Shown one piece after another: positions 34,600 through 47,214 of a stretch of 64,000 nucleotides of DNA (positions within the stretch are counted from its first letter, which is position 1; every line of letters starts with the position of its first letter). Under the pieces are notes generated by a model that did no database searches, was not told the DNA's origin, and saw nothing but the letters and a program-made list of their open reading frames with translations. This stretch comes from Cervus elaphus (lineage: Eukaryota; Chordata; Mammalia; Artiodactyla; Cervidae): assembly GCF_910594005.1 (NCBI RefSeq), contig NC_057825.1, positions 44,361,037-44,425,036 of the forward strand. Reading direction: 5' to 3'. The position numbers were made by a program, and so were the translations under genes.

Positions 34600-35287
34600 A
34601 TATCATTTTAGGAGTTCAGCACTATGTAAAAAGATCAAACAAACCCAAGAGAAATAAACAATGGAAGAAACAAAAACATCACTATTTGAAGACAATTGAT
34701 TATATATCCATAAACATGACCAAGGAATGAGCTAAACTTTTAGACTTACTCCAATAATAAATGGCCAGATAAAATCTAGGATATAGAAAAGCCATTAAGA
34801 TTCTTGAACATCAACTATTACAAACTAGAAAGACCTAATTTTAAAAAGAGATCCAATTTACAATAGCAATAAAGTATATAAAGAAAAGTAGATTTAATAA
34901 GAAGTATTTGGCTATATAAACAAAATAATAAAATTTATTGGGCAATAACATCTAGGAAGAATAAAATATTTTAAAGATGTCAATTCTTAATGTGTTCTTT
35001 TAAAATTTAATGCAATCCCAATCAAAATAAAAGTGGAATATATTTTAGGATTTAAAAAGGTGCCATAATATTCACTTAGACAAGCAAAAAGGTGAGAATA
35101 ACAAAATTTTGTTGAAAAAATACAGAAGTGTAAGTCAGTGAAACAGAAGAGAAACCTCAGAAACAGGCCTCATTTTATATATATAAGGATTAAAAAATAA
35201 CCAAAACAATGCAAAACAATAGGGAAGATTTAAAAATACATACTTGTGGGAATCATTCATTAGAAATTTAAATTGAATTATTTTAGG
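34600..35287 (+). mobile_element. Old L1M ORF2, left part
   Basis: Degenerate RT-to-C-terminus order: acaaaaacatcactatttga, agatccaatttacaatagc, atttaatgcaatcccaatc, gtgaaacagaagagaaacc. All frames are broken. Confidence 0.6.
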
Positions 35288-35519
35288 TCAAATACTTCAT
35301 GTGCTTAGTCATTCAGTCCTGTCTGACTCTTTGCAACCCCATGAACTATAGCGTGCCAGGCTTCTCTGTTCATAGGGATTCTCCAGGCAAGAATACTGGA
35401 GTGGATTGCCATACTCTCCTCCAGGGGATCTTCCCAACCCATGGATCAAGCCCAGGTCTCCTGCACTGCAGGTGGATTCTTTACCATCTGAGCCACCAGG
35501 GAAGCCTCAAATACTTCAT
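35288..35519 (-). mobile_element. Bov-tA SINE with 13-bp TSD
   Basis: Full-length reverse complement, 35301-35506, from gtgcttagtcattcagtcct to gagccaccagggaagcc. Perfect duplicates tcaaatacttcat lie at 35288-35300 and 35507-35519. It inserted into the old L1. Confidence 0.95.
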
Positions 35520-35720
35520 ACCACCCCCCAAAATATATTTCTGAAGTCTTATGTAACTAAATATCTTTAGACTCAAAATAAGCAAATAAGAGTAAGTGAA
35601 AGATCACTAGAAATATAATTTTTTTAATTTGAAGCAAAGAAGAAATTACAAAGGAAGGGTTCATGGTTTCATACTTAATTGAAAAGAAACATCATTTATT
35701 CAACTTAAAAATAGGAAAAC
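35520..35720 (+). mobile_element. Old L1M ORF2, right part
   Basis: The L1-like A-rich sequence continues after the SINE (gactcaaaataagcaaataa). The right edge is uncertain. Confidence 0.4.
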
Positions 35721-35779
35721 TGGATATAAATTAGTGACACACATTAATTTTTCAGTCTACTGGAAGTTGTGTGACCTGT

Positions 35780-35872
35780 TTCATCCTTCGCACCTTGCAC
35801 AGTGCTGGGCACATAGCAAATGCTCACACTAGTTATTTGTTGAACAAATACTGCAATAATTAACTAAATAGA
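35780..35872 (+). mobile_element. L2/MIR-type tail
   Basis: cttgcacagtgctgggcaca, tagcaaatgctcacactag, and ttgttgaacaaatac match the shared 3' end of L2 and MIR. Confidence 0.55.
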
Positions 35873-37850
35873 CTTGGATTAATTATATAAGACAAAGAAG
35901 TGACCCTAGGGTCCAATTAGGTAGCTGTATCTAAGAATGATGAGTGAAAACTAATTTCTTTGGCCCACATGCAAAAGAACCATGCAGGAGGCTGTCTACT
36001 CAATGGTGGGATGGGCAAGTGATGGGAACCGCAGGTGGGCTGTGTAAGTGCTATCAGACCAAATCATGTCACACTATAAGCATCAGCTGTTGGAGGGTAA
36101 TAGCAGCCAACAGGCCACCCTGGCCAAGGGTCAGTCAGCAAATGAATGGCTCGAGTCAATCAAGAAATCTTGTTCAACCTGGGAGGCCCAGAGATCAGGG
36201 TGCTGAATGACAGGGCTTATAAACAAGCAGTCTCAGCTGCTAAACAAAGAGCATGATTGTGTTCTGGGAGCAGAGAGACAGAGGACCACTCTTTTCTTGT
36301 CGGTCTTTTTCTAGGATAAATGCTCAATGAATTGAAGCATCTTTAACCACTTAGACTTGATGGTTATTGCGTCTTCCATCTGAGACAATCCTCTGACTAG
36401 GGGGTTTTTAACATCAGTGTATGATTGGGTACAATGTATAGCAAGGGATACATTCATTCCAAATCATTTAGTCATTGGGGAGTCTATGCAGTAATATGTT
36501 TCTGCATTATTTTTGGTCTATTTGGTGCTGATGGCTCACAGCATTCAGCATATTTTTGCTGAATCAGTAAACAAACTGGGCAGTATTTTGATAAGTCTAA
36601 AAAATAATCATTTTGATTTGTCAACATCTTGTCTTCCAACTTGGTGTTGGGACATAGGGAACTGGTCAAATGTTTGCTAAGGATATGAATGTATGTGTTA
36701 CCATCTTTGTAGCTCTGTCTTCCCAGAGTGATGAAAATAAATATATTAAGAGAAATTAGGAGCGCAGGACTGTACGTCTTCACTGCATGTGCATGCCTGG
36801 ATCCAGTGTTTCTCTGCTATAGTGATGCCCCTGTATGCCTATCTAAAACAATTGTTCCACTTGTCACCTAGACTGGAGGATAGGATCCTTCAGAACAAGT
36901 AGAATTTTTTGTTGTGATTGCTATTATTACTTGACCATCAGACAGGTTACTGACCAGAATGGGCCAGATTACATTGGCAAACCATTCATTTCCTGGATAT
37001 ACCTATAGAAGCTTGGAAAGTACAACGAGGAAAGGAGAGAAGGTTTTGTTTTTTTGTTTTGTTTTTTTTAATTTAAGGTTCATTCTTTCATTCAAGGTCA
37101 AAACTACCAAATTTGGAGCTATTAGATCATGAAGTATTTGCTGTCTTATAATCCATTCCATTAGGAGAGCAGATTTTAAAAAAAACAAAAAAAAATCTAT
37201 TTGTGAAGTAGTTGGTAATGATAGGCACAGTGCAAAGCTCGTACAAAGTAGATATTTCTACATAGTGGCAGGATGGAAGGAACTGATATGTCAAATATTT
37301 TAAAGTCCATGATCAAATTGGAATAATATCAAAAGTGATTGTAATCTGAAGCAGTAGAATTCAATTTTCCTTGCATTATGGAGATTTCTCTGAGCAGACC
37401 CAGGTTAAATGACTGCTCTGAGGTTGATGACACACCGATTCCTAGCGCCAACAATGACTTCAGCCTGATGGCAACCTTTACAAATTGCTTCCTGTAAATT
37501 CTTTGTGAGAATAACAAGCAATTCATTTTGTTTGAGAGTGACTTTTAGCTAAGGGACTCCACCCAACAGTCTGGATTTAATAAAACAGAAAACACTTAGG
37601 TATTACAAACATCTTTTTTGAGATGCAAGTTCCCCACATAAGGTTTTATAAAAACAAAGCACTTTCATTTTCTGTTCAGCGAAAGAGTCAGATTCCTAAG
37701 AATGGCCAATGACTGTAGTTTATCTGGTGAGTTGGTGGGGAAGAGTGGAAAGAGAGAGAAGGCCATGGAAGAGTCATTTGTGTTTGCATATGCATGTAGG
37801 ATATTTAGGGTAATATTTACAAAAGACTTTAAAGCTATGGCCAGTGACTT
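35873..37850. other. Unassigned intergenic DNA (2 kb)
   Basis: No gene or transposon recognised. 35940-36300 is richer in GC than its surroundings and holds an 88-codon open frame without a known motif. T- and A-rich runs occur at 37045-37070 and 37178-37193. Confidence 0.35.
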
Positions 37851-37854
37851 GATA

Positions 37855-38015
37855 ACTCAATCATTTATCCATTCATTTATTCAGCACTCAGTATTTACTA
37901 AGTACCAGGCACTGTTGTAAGCTATGGGGACATCAGATTTGAACAAGACAGACAATACTTTCGCTGTCACAGAACTCATTCTGGTGAGAGTAGATGGATC
38001 ATAAGCCAACCACTA
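37855..38015 (+). mobile_element. Ancient mammalian repeat, family unassigned
   Basis: tccattcatttattcagcac, agtaccaggcactgttgtaa, and ttgaacaagacagacaatac form a word order common in old mammalian interspersed repeats. I cannot name the family securely. Confidence 0.4.
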
Positions 38016-38959
38016 TGCAAAGAAAAATCTCTTTAAAGAGGACTCTGGATTTAAAAGGCAAGGTAGAGGAATTATCTGCTTACAGAGATTAGGTAACTGG
38101 GAACATTTATGTCTCTGTGACTGGTAGTAGATAAAATCATACTAGTAAATATTTAAGCTTGGCATTGCTCAAATATCATACATAATTTATGACCTAGTTC
38201 CTGAACTCCAAAAGCTTATAATTCCAACGTGCAAGGTGTTCCAGCACATCATGCAGGCAGAGAGGGAAGGAAGAACAACCAAATATTTTGTATACCATGT
38301 GAATCAGAGCTGAATCAATGCCTTCAAGGTTATAATAGGGCTGAAAGAGGTTTAGAATCCTTGAACCTTTAGGAATTCAAATAGGAATAAGAGTTCTTTG
38401 ACATTGTATGTCCTTTCCTATTTTGTTAAAATAAAAAAAAAATTTTTAATGAAATCATTCACATAACAGAGAAACTGTGTGTGTGTTAGAAAGAATGACC
38501 AATCCACTTGGCTCATTCCAATGAACCTACTATGATTAAAGGAGGTAGAAACACAAAATCTGACAGCTTTTAAAAAATAACTGTAAAAAAGGGCCTTGGA
38601 CCTTATGAGGGTAAAACCATAAGACTTATTTGAAATAACACCTTTGAAACTTCTCTGATTTTCATTCCCGCTTACTTGTTTTTTCAACTTTTTTCTTTTC
38701 ATTATTCTTTGCTAACCACAATCATCAATCAGGGCTTAGGATTGTCTTCATCTACAGGTATACTGGCCTCAGAGTTCATGAAATCAAAATCACCTTATGC
38801 TTCTGGTACTCTTGTGGATTCCCTCATAACTATGCCACTCACCTCCTCAGTCTGGGAGAAGAAATAACTTTCTTAAGAACAACCCTTCCAATATCCCCAA
38901 TCACAGTTGCTTGCTCTTGTTCAAAACTGAGCCTTTCAAGTCTTTCCTCCTTCCTCTTG
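38016..38959. other. Unassigned intergenic DNA
   Basis: No gene or family recognised. Confidence 0.35.
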
Positions 38960-39260
38960 TAAGAACACGTATTCATCTAACAAACACATATTGAACACCC
39001 ACCCTATGGCATTATTTCGGGCCACTGGGGCATACAAAGATGTTGAAAATATATGGTTGCTGCCTTTATAGCGCTTAGGGTTAAGAGAGGGGCCAAGCCC
39101 ACAGACAGCTATAAAACAAGGTGGAAAAAGGGCAGACACCACAAGAGAGAGACGAGTGAAGTACCATGAACTCTGAGGAAGTTTCTGGTTGGGGGCCTCA
39201 GGATGGCAGCACTGAAGCAAAACTTCAGGGGACTGGTAGGATCGCAGCAGATCAGGAAGA
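38960..39260 (+). mobile_element. Ancient mammalian repeat, family unassigned
   Basis: attcatctaacaaacacata, attgaacacccaccctatgg, and tgctgcctttatagcgctta follow the same order as the 37855 repeat, more diverged. The segment may extend to gatcaggaagagatgagcag. Confidence 0.35.
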
Positions 39261-39478
39261 GATGAGCAGACAAAAATTTATCTTTTTTATTTATACATTT
39301 TCTCTTAGTACGCTATACCATCCTTCCACCTTTATTTATATTCTTCAAATGAGGCTTTCCCAATAAAATCATCTTTTTTTTCAATCTCACAAACCTCTCT
39401 TCCTTATTTTCTTCCATTAATATTACTTTAAATCTTTAATAAGTTTGCTTTTAATTGGGTATTTAATCAACTTTACAA
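39261..39478. other. Unassigned AT-rich DNA
   Basis: Nothing recognised. Confidence 0.35.
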
Positions 39479-39613
39479 TGAAAGTTTGGAGAAGAAAATG
39501 GCAACCCACTCCAGTACTCTTGCCTACGGAATCCCATGGACAAGGAGCCTGGCGGGCTATAGTCCATGGAATCACAAAGAGTCAGACACAACTGAGCAAC
39601 AACAGTGAAAGTT
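39479..39613 (+). mobile_element. 5'-truncated Bov-tA SINE
   Basis: Body from aatggcaacccactccag to cacaactgagcaacaac. Short duplicates tgaaagtt at 39479-39486 and 39606-39613. The tRNA-derived third is missing. Confidence 0.88.
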
Positions 39614-40049
39614 AAATAGAAATATCTAAGTACTAAGAGCAACATGAATGTACCAAAAAACTCCTCAAATTTCCATGCTTTCATAAACCCTGAAGACTTT
39701 TCCCATTCTCCTGCTTGCACAAAAACAAACGTGTGTAACTGTTAGGGCCTGTTATTTATCATTCTGAATTATACTTTATCTCATCTGCTATTGTTTTCTA
39801 TAATCCTTTATCCATTTTTATATGTCTCTCATTTTTATCATTCCTTCCAGCAATGTCACATTTTACTGTATGAATGTATCATGTCTGCTGCCTTCTATAG
39901 GTATGTATGTGGGCTTTTTCTAGTTTTTAGATATGCTAATAATTGCTTCTGTACACATTTATATGCCTTTTCTTTCCTTTGTATTATCTCTCTGGTATAT
40001 GTTACATTTTCCAAAGTTAAATAAATTAATATATAACATGTGGCTCAAG
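39614..40049. other. AT-rich DNA, possible old L1 minus-strand relic
   Basis: 39790-40020 has weak similarity to the reverse complement of an old L1 3' region (acattttactgtatgaatg, gtacacatttatatgcc). Too diverged to call firmly. Confidence 0.3.
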
Positions 40050-40285
40050 GTATGAGGACTGGCAAACTTGTTGTGTTTGGATTCTGGCTCTATCACTTAT
40101 CTGTGTGAACTCAGATAAACTTCTTAACCTCTCCGAGGCAGTTTCCTCATCTAAGAAACAAGCATAATAATATTATCCACCTCATATTTTTAGTATGAAA
40201 ATTACATGAGGTAATATATATGTTAAGCCTTAGAACTGTGATTAACACACTGTAAGTGTCCAATTGTTAGCTCTTGTTATCTATG
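40050..40285 (+). mobile_element. MIR SINE, near full length
   Basis: tggattctggctctatcact, gaactcagataaacttctta, cagtttcctcatctaagaaa, and attacatgaggtaatatat follow MIR from core to tail. Confidence 0.8.
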
Positions 40286-40461
40286 GTTCTTAGCATATTA
40301 TATGTTGTATTCTAAAACTTGATAAGCACTCATATCCTTTTCACCTACCCAAATTACTATAACTTGGACAAAATGTCTGCTCATTTCTATTAATCATGGA
40401 ATTATAAGCTTAGGACTGTACAGAATGTGAAAAGTTTAGTCCCTGATTCATGTCATGTGTA
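40286..40461. other. Unassigned DNA
   Basis: Nothing recognised. Confidence 0.35.
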
Positions 40462-40781
40462 GAGGCTTCTCAGGTGGCTCAGCGGTAAACAGTTTGCAAT
40501 GCAGGAAATATGGTTTCACCCTGGAAGAGGCGATGGCAACCTACTCCAGTATTCTTGCCTGGAAAATTCCAAGGGGCTTCCTTGATGGCTCAGCAGGTAA
40601 AGAATCTGCCTGCAATACAGGAGATGCAGGAGATGTCGGTTCGATCCCTGGGTTGGGAAGATCCCCTGGAGGAGGAAATGGCAACCCGCTCCAGTATTCT
40701 TGCCCAGAGAATTCCATGGACAGAGGAGCCTGGTGGGCTACAGTCCATGGGTGGCAATAAGTTATGCATGACTGAGCATGC
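40462..40781 (+). mobile_element. Head-to-tail Bov-tA pair
   Basis: The first unit (40462-40572) starts aggcttctcaggtggctc and stops after cttgcctggaaaattccaag. The second (40573-40781) starts at once with ggcttccttgatggctcag and runs to the 3' end (tacagtccatggg, gactgagcatg). The first unit lacks its 3' third, so the second is either inserted into the first or joined to it by recombination. Confidence 0.9.
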
Positions 40782-41001
40782 ACACATATATACATCATGT
40801 TGTGTATCTAAGATGCTTTCCAGAAAAAGAGCATCAGCTTACAGAATCATCAAATGTACCCAAACTTTCATGTTCATGTATTGTTACTCTTATTTTACTG
40901 ATATAAAACCCCTACTTTACATTTATTTACACTTTGTATTTTTTCATTATAATAAATGGAGCCCTTGGTTTCAAGTGAAAATCCTCAACCTTTTACAGGA
41001 A

Positions 41002-41239
41002 GAAAAGGTGGGAGTATGGTTCAGTTTAATTCAGTTGCTCAGTCATATCTGACTCTTTGTGACCCCATGGACTGCAGCACGCCAGGCTTCCCTGTCCATC
41101 ACCAATTACTGGAGCTCGCTCAAACTCATGTCCATTGAGTTGCTAATGCCATCCAACCATCTCATCCTCTGTCATCCTTCTCCTCATGCCTTCAATCTTT
41201 CCCAGTGTCAGGGTCTTTTCCAATGAAAAGGGAATATGG
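41002..41239 (-). mobile_element. BovB 3' end fragment
   Basis: Body 41020-41224: ttcagttgctcagtcatatc, cccatggactgcagcacgc, and gccatccaaccatctcatcc. Flanks gaaaaggtgggagtatgg (41002-41019) and gaaaagggaatatgg (41225-41239) look like an imperfect TSD. Confidence 0.88.
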
Positions 41240-43208
41240 CTAGGGGCTTATTTCCTCCCTCAGACTCTGGTCTCTGCTTTTCTCAACCTGGCTTCCTTCA
41301 CATATTTGGAAACCTAGCCACCAGAAGTTCACATGATTCATATTGATGGTGAAAGCATGTGCTTACCAACTTTATATTTCCAGGGAAGGAGTCTTATTGG
41401 CCTGACTTGGGTCAGTCTCTATTAAACCAATCAACTGCGGCCAGGGAATTAGGTGCTATAACTGGTGGTCCCTATCAGAGCCATTTATCTGGAGTGGAAG
41501 GAAGAGCTTTAACCCAAAGACAGGGACTCTGATCAGATAGAATGATAGATTCCACCAAATGGAGTTATTAGAGGAGCCTGATATATTTCACATCTGTTTA
41601 CTGTTCTTGTGTGAATCTCCTCTTCTTGTGTTTTTTGATCATTTGTCAAATATATTGATCAAATATTTTGATCATTTGTCAAAATATATTTTCCTTATAA
41701 ATTTATACATGTTCCTAATACCTTTAGAAATACAACTGTGCAACTATTTTAAAGAGTTAGGATGGCATCAGCAAAAATTGAAAAACTACTCTGTTCAAGG
41801 AGTTGTTCTCAGTGTATGAAAAGTTCAGAGAATCCATCACTATAGAGAATTCAGTTTCCAATGGGGTTGAACAATATAAATAAAAAATGAAACAACAAAA
41901 AGCTATACAATAGTGGCTCCTCAATCGTGGAGACTATATTCTTAAGAACTTTGAGACAGAAGGACTTAGGTTTCAAGAACTTAAGTCCTTACGGTAGAAA
42001 CCATATTAGGGCAAATGTTTGGAGTAGACCTATGAAAATCATTAGAAAATGTTTTCTTGCACTAAAATAAACATAACTTATATACATCTTACCTTAGTAA
42101 TAATGACTACCATATAGATATTCAACATTCTACCATTTCATACTCATTTTCATTTTCAGCACCTTCTGCATTTTCAATAAGATATTTGTAAGTCATTTTG
42201 CAGAATTGCTAAAAAAATATCCATAGAGAGAATTCTTTCTGGAGCTGGTCCTCTTCTGAAGGCCCAAGGTCTTTCTTATTTTGTGATTTGGTGGTCTCTA
42301 ACAGACACACTGTTGCCTTGTCCACAGAGCTCACATGCCAAGAGCTTTCTACTGTAAATATCTGCGACTCCACCGGAAGGCTTTTTCCAGTTGCAGGCCC
42401 AGACATGGCCAGGGGCAGGCTGGAAAGACTGGGGACTTAATGCTTACTGGGGCAAAAGAGATTTGGTTGGAAAAGCACCAGTTCCTCAGGTGGAACAACT
42501 CAGGTGGGGCTGCACAGTGTCCCAAGGTCTCTAAAGGAACTGGGCCCCCACTAACCACAGCAGCAATATGTTCATGAACATTTTGTACTGACTTCCTAAA
42601 ATAACATCTGAGCAAGCTATTTGCATTAAAATTGTCATTTTAGGGCCTGTTTGGGGAAGAACCAAGCCTAACATGAAATTTGACTTCATCTCCTAGACTC
42701 TGCCTCCTAAATACCTGGATCCCTGGAACAATACACAGCAATGTTGGAGGCTTGAGATGGAAAGACCTTTGAGAATTGATCTCCCACAATACCGAGTTTT
42801 GCAGCCCTGCATTTGACTATGGTAACTTCATGTCAGCACATGCATTTCTCCCCTTGTACTCCTGAAGAAAACCACAGGAGGTACTTCCAAAGCCTGGGAT
42901 TATTACTGCTTATTTTCCCTGGTCTGCCTCAGTCTTCATTTCAAAAATCATTACTTTGTCTCTGCTTTAGTTTCTTTTCAAGTTTCAACCTCTACCTCTC
43001 TCTTTCACCAACTACCCATGGAAGGAACAATCTGTAATTTACATATACCAGGACTAAAATTATCTATAGTCTCTGATAAAATATATATCTGTATATATTG
43101 AATAAGAATTATACCAATTGAACATCAACTGCATATCAATAACTTTATTAAAAGGTCAATATAAAAAAGAATTATGTCTAAGAGAATGTTATGGTTAGGG
43201 AATTTAAA
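41240..43208. other. Unassigned intergenic DNA (2 kb)
   Basis: No gene recognised. A local duplication of tttgatcatttgtcaaa occurs at 41635-41690. 42320-42560 is moderately GC-rich with overlapping 80-90-codon frames on both strands and no known domain. Confidence 0.35.
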
Positions 43209-43420
43209 TTGGTGTATCATCCTCACACCAGTCAGAATGGCCATCATTAAAAAGTTTACAAATAACAAATGCTGGAGAGGGTGTGGAGAAAAGGGAACTG
43301 TACAACACTGTTGGTGGGAATGTAAATTGGTACAACCGCTATGGAGAATAGTATGGAGTTTCCTAAAAAAACTAAAAAGAGAGTTGCCATATGATCCAGC
43401 AATCCCACTTCTGGGCATAT

Positions 43421-43500
43421 ATCCAGAAAAAACTGTACTTCAGAAAGATGCATGCATGCTATCCAGAGAAAACCATACTTCAGAAAGATGCATGTATGCA
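43421..43500 (+). repeat. 40-bp tandem duplication inside L1 ORF2
   Basis: Two adjacent 40-bp units (43421-43460 and 43461-43500) begin atccaga and share cagaaagatgcatg, with five mismatches. The other L1 copies in this window have one unit only. Confidence 0.92.
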
Positions 43501-43993
43501 CCTCAATGTTCAGAGCAGCACTATTCACAATAGTTAAGACATGGAAATAACCTAAATGTCCACCAACATTTAGAACGGATATATTATCCAGGAATGGATA
43601 AAGAAGATGTGGTACACGTATACAATGGAATACTACTCAGCCATAAAAAGGAATGAAATAATGCCATTTATAGCAACATGGATAAATGTAGAGATTACCA
43701 TACTAAGTGAAGTTAAGTCAGCAAGAGAAAGACAAATACCATATGATACCACTTAAATGTGGAATCTAAAATATGACACAAATGAACTTATCTGTGAAAC
43801 AGACTCACAGAGAAGAGACTTGTGGTTGCCAAGGGAAAGGAGGGTGGGGAAGAAATGGATCAGGAGTGTGGGATTAACAGAGGCAAACTATTATATATAG
43901 ATGGATAAACAACAAGGTCCTACTATATAGCACAGTGAACTAAATTCAGTATCTTATAATAACATATAATGAAAAGGAATCTGAAAAAGAATG

Positions 43994-44032
43994 TATAATA
44001 TATATATGTATATATATACACACACACACACA
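43994..44032. repeat. (TA)n(CA)n microsatellite in L1 3' UTR
   Basis: Same position in the L1 3' UTR as the 8695-8743 repeat: TA runs followed by (CA)8. Confidence 0.92.
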
Positions 44033-44194
44033 GCACTTTGCTACACAGAGGAAATTAACACATTATAAATCAACTATACTTCAATAAAATAAATTTTTAA
44101 AACATGGTACATTGAAAAATAACCAGAAATACAACCTGAGTAATCATGAAAGGGTTCAGAGAGAAGGCTGGGATGCTGATCTAGCCCTGTCACC

Positions 44195-44275
44195 CATTTT
44201 ATACATGAAGACACTAAAATCTAAGGGATTAAGTGATTGATTCAGGGGTTCTATAGTTTACGAGTGGTAAGATGC
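44195..44275 (-). mobile_element. MIR fragment
   Basis: acccattttatacatgaaga, then ttaagtgattgattcaggg and gagtggtaag follow reverse-complemented MIR. Confidence 0.5.
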
Positions 44276-46960
44276 CCTCCCACCCACCCCCGCCACTTTC
44301 TACCTCTCAATTCCCTCTGCACTCTGACCCATGTTGTTCTCTCCCTATTCGTCCAGGGGTAGCCTTACCTTTGTCTGTGCCTTTTGTTGGCTTTGAAATT
44401 TGCCATGAGGATAAACGAGTCCCGGAAAAGGATGAGAACAAATAGCATATTCTCCTAAGCACGCTCCACACTACCCGGTGTCAGTTGTCCAAAGAGGGTT
44501 TTGATACGGGTTGAACATTTTGTTTTGTTTTAAATCTTGGAAAAAATTCTAGTTGCATGGAATTTTTTCTCCAGAATTAATCATGAGTAGCATACTCTTT
44601 AGCCTTGTTCTTTGGGGAAGCAGAAAACAAAATAGCCATTGTAGGCCCCCTTTGTTTAAAACCAGAGACGAATGACGCTGTTCACCCCTCCCACTGTGCA
44701 GACTTTGGGTATCGGTCTCTCTGGAGAGCGCTGAGTACCCTGGGTGCTGAGTAAGCCCTTCCTCAACCCAAACTTGGTTCCAAGGAGACAATTCCTCTGA
44801 CTGTTTGTTCTTGAGCTTAGTCGTATCAAATATTCTCAACAAGTTCTTCCAATCTGTTTTTAGAATGAAAATAAAAGACCAGCACATTCCTTTTATGTTT
44901 GTGCAAATGAAGCAGAGGCAAGAAGCTGGGGAAACTCTAGCAAAAGACTTCAGTTGTATAACTTAAGTGATTCCCTAATGAAGTCCTGAAAGATGAATTA
45001 AAATAATAGATTTACTTTGTTTTGCATTTCAAGATTATTTTTCTGGTATTTTCTACAGGTTGTGGAATCAATATTCTAAGAACCAGTCTGTCTTTGTCAA
45101 CCTCCAGTAATAGTGACTCAGACATAATGTTGGGATCCACTAAAATGCAACTTTCTCTTCACAGAGTATGCTTTGTTTTAGAGGGGTCATCATTAGCTCA
45201 CTTACTGTTCACTGTGGAACATGTTATTCACCACAAAATCATCTAATTAAAAAGATAATTTCCCATAATGTGAGATTTCAGGCAACTCAACATCAGCTGA
45301 GGGATTCTGTGACAGTACTATTATGCACACTGCACTGCACCGATTCATGTTTGACTCAGATTTAATTGGGCATGTCTCAACTACAGAAAACACTCTGTTT
45401 CTGTCTGCAAAGATTTTTAGGACCTGGAGTTTGTACTGCCTGCAGGGCATGGATGCATGGTACCTACCCTGCCTCAAAACTTGCTTTTTACCTAGTATAT
45501 GGGTGCTTAACTAAAAAGTGAAAGTAATCTCTATTCCATTTCCCTCTCCCTGAGATTGCCTCTCCACCAGGATCCCTGCTGTTTCTCTTGCAAGAGGATC
45601 ACTGTAGAAAAATATCTGAGCCTCTAGAAACTTAGGGGTTACCTAAAGGAGAAGAGGGAAGGAATTATATGAAGCAGGAACAGCTGGGGGGAGCTGTTTT
45701 CAGGAGCAAAAGCCAGTCAGGGATGGGCCTTCACTTTGGTAAACACCCCTTGAAAACAAACAAATAACAAATATAAAAACGAGAAGGGAGAAAAAAAACT
45801 TCTAGGAAAGTACAGTGATCATCTGTTATTCTTATCTTAGTATGGTTAGGTTCAGCCAGCTTGCTTTCCTGCTTATAAACCAGCTGCACCAAGAAGATGG
45901 AATTTGTTTGCTGGGGAAAGGAAAGTAGATAATTCTGGAACACGGCACTCTTCTGGAAGTGGGTCATGGGTGTGTGTGGATACCATGAGGGCAAAAGACA
46001 CTCCAGGAGAGGGAGAAAGAAGGGAGAGAAATGCCCAGAACAAACATCACTGATTTCAGTCTGTGGCCTAAGCAGGGAGTTCATTCTTTTCCTCTCTTCT
46101 TTCTCCTTTATCTCCTTCTCTTCCTCATGTTCTCCTTTCTCCTCCCATCTGAGATTTGAGCCAGTAGCCCTTGCTCCCAGGAGCAAGAATGTAAACCAAC
46201 ATTATTAGTAGGAGAATTTAGCAGCACTATTCATTAAGTTGGCTTTTCTGAGAGTATGCTATGAACCTGATTGCTATAGTAACTCATTATCATAATAATA
46301 TTATTAATGCCTAACAATAAATCATTATAATAACTATTACTATCATTCTCTTCCTCCTCCTCATTATCAAGGCTTCTTTGGGGAATTTTGTGCCAAGTTT
46401 CAAATTTTAAACACTGCAGCTCCCAGGATGTACAATGAGAAAATTCAAGGATTGTGGGCAAACAGGCAGGGTGCTGCGTATAGATGTTAAGCTGGGCCCT
46501 GAACCTCAGGGTCAGGCCAAGAAGGGAGTGGAGTTGAAATCTGGTGTGTGCTCTGCTCTCCAGGCTGAACAACTTGGCTCATAGCAGCATCTGCAAGGAA
46601 GATGGCACCTCTTTTCTCAACTGAACACAGTCTATGGGCTGGCTATGGCCCTGAGCCTAGGACAGGTCTAGCGCTGTCACCAGAGCCAGGAAAACCATGC
46701 ACAGGAGATGCTAAGCCTCTCTAGGGGAGTTTCAAAACCATAATTTGGGGCTGTTAAGGCCAAGCATTTGGGGGAATGGTAAGAAGGAAATGCACAATGA
46801 AGTGTTTAGGTTCAGGACTGTGACTTCCTTTCTTGCCACTCTCAGGCAATTTTCACTACCTCATCTTCATCTCTGGTGTCTTCAAGGTACTGCTCAGCTT
46901 GTGCCATTAATACTTTTCCTTAGATTTTTAGAAAGTTAAGTTCAGTCATATGGTGGGTCC
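44276..46960. other. Unassigned intergenic DNA (2.7 kb)
   Basis: The longest stretch with no recognised transposon. It has mixed composition. An ATT/ATA-rich run lies at 46285-46345 and pyrimidine-rich DNA at 46085-46145. Open frames up to 151 codons (45731-46186, minus) have no recognisable domain, and one is built on Glu/Lys-rich low complexity. No exon could be supported. Confidence 0.35.
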
Positions 46961-47214
46961 CATCTGTACTGAATGGGCTTCCCAAGTAGCACTCGCGGTA
47001 AAGAACCCACCTGCCAATGCAGGAGATGTAAGAGATACGGGTTTGATCCCTGGGTTGGGAAGATCCTCTGGAGGACGGCATGGCAACCCACTCCAGTATT
47101 CTTGCCTGGAGAACCCCATGGACAGAGGAGCCTGGCAGGCTACAGTCCATGGGGTCACACACAGACGAACACAACTGAAGCAACTTAGCATGTATGCACA
47201 CATCTGTGTTGAAT
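46961..47214 (+). mobile_element. Bov-tA SINE with TSD
   Basis: Full-length body 46975-47200, from gggcttcccaagtagcac to caacttagcatgtatgc. Duplicates catctgtactgaat (46961-46974) and catctgtgttgaat (47201-47214) differ at two positions. Confidence 0.94.

Larger units (their letters stand above)
43209..44095 (+). mobile_element. L1 3' end (ruminant type)
   Basis: Begins near the end of ORF2 (acaccagtcagaatggccat; CWRGCGEKGTVQHCWWECK) and includes the full 3' UTR to actatacttcaataaaat. ORF2 contains a 40-bp tandem duplication at 43421-43500 and several later stops. 5' truncated. Confidence 0.9.

Noticed and set aside
41635..41690. tttgatcatttgtcaaa repeated with near-palindromic character
   Set aside because: Only two short AT-rich copies. 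It is most simply slippage, with no sign of an operator or origin.
45731..46186. 151-codon minus-strand frame
   Set aside because: The N-terminal part is Glu/Lys low complexity from pyrimidine-rich DNA. I see no splice or promoter support and no recognisable domain.
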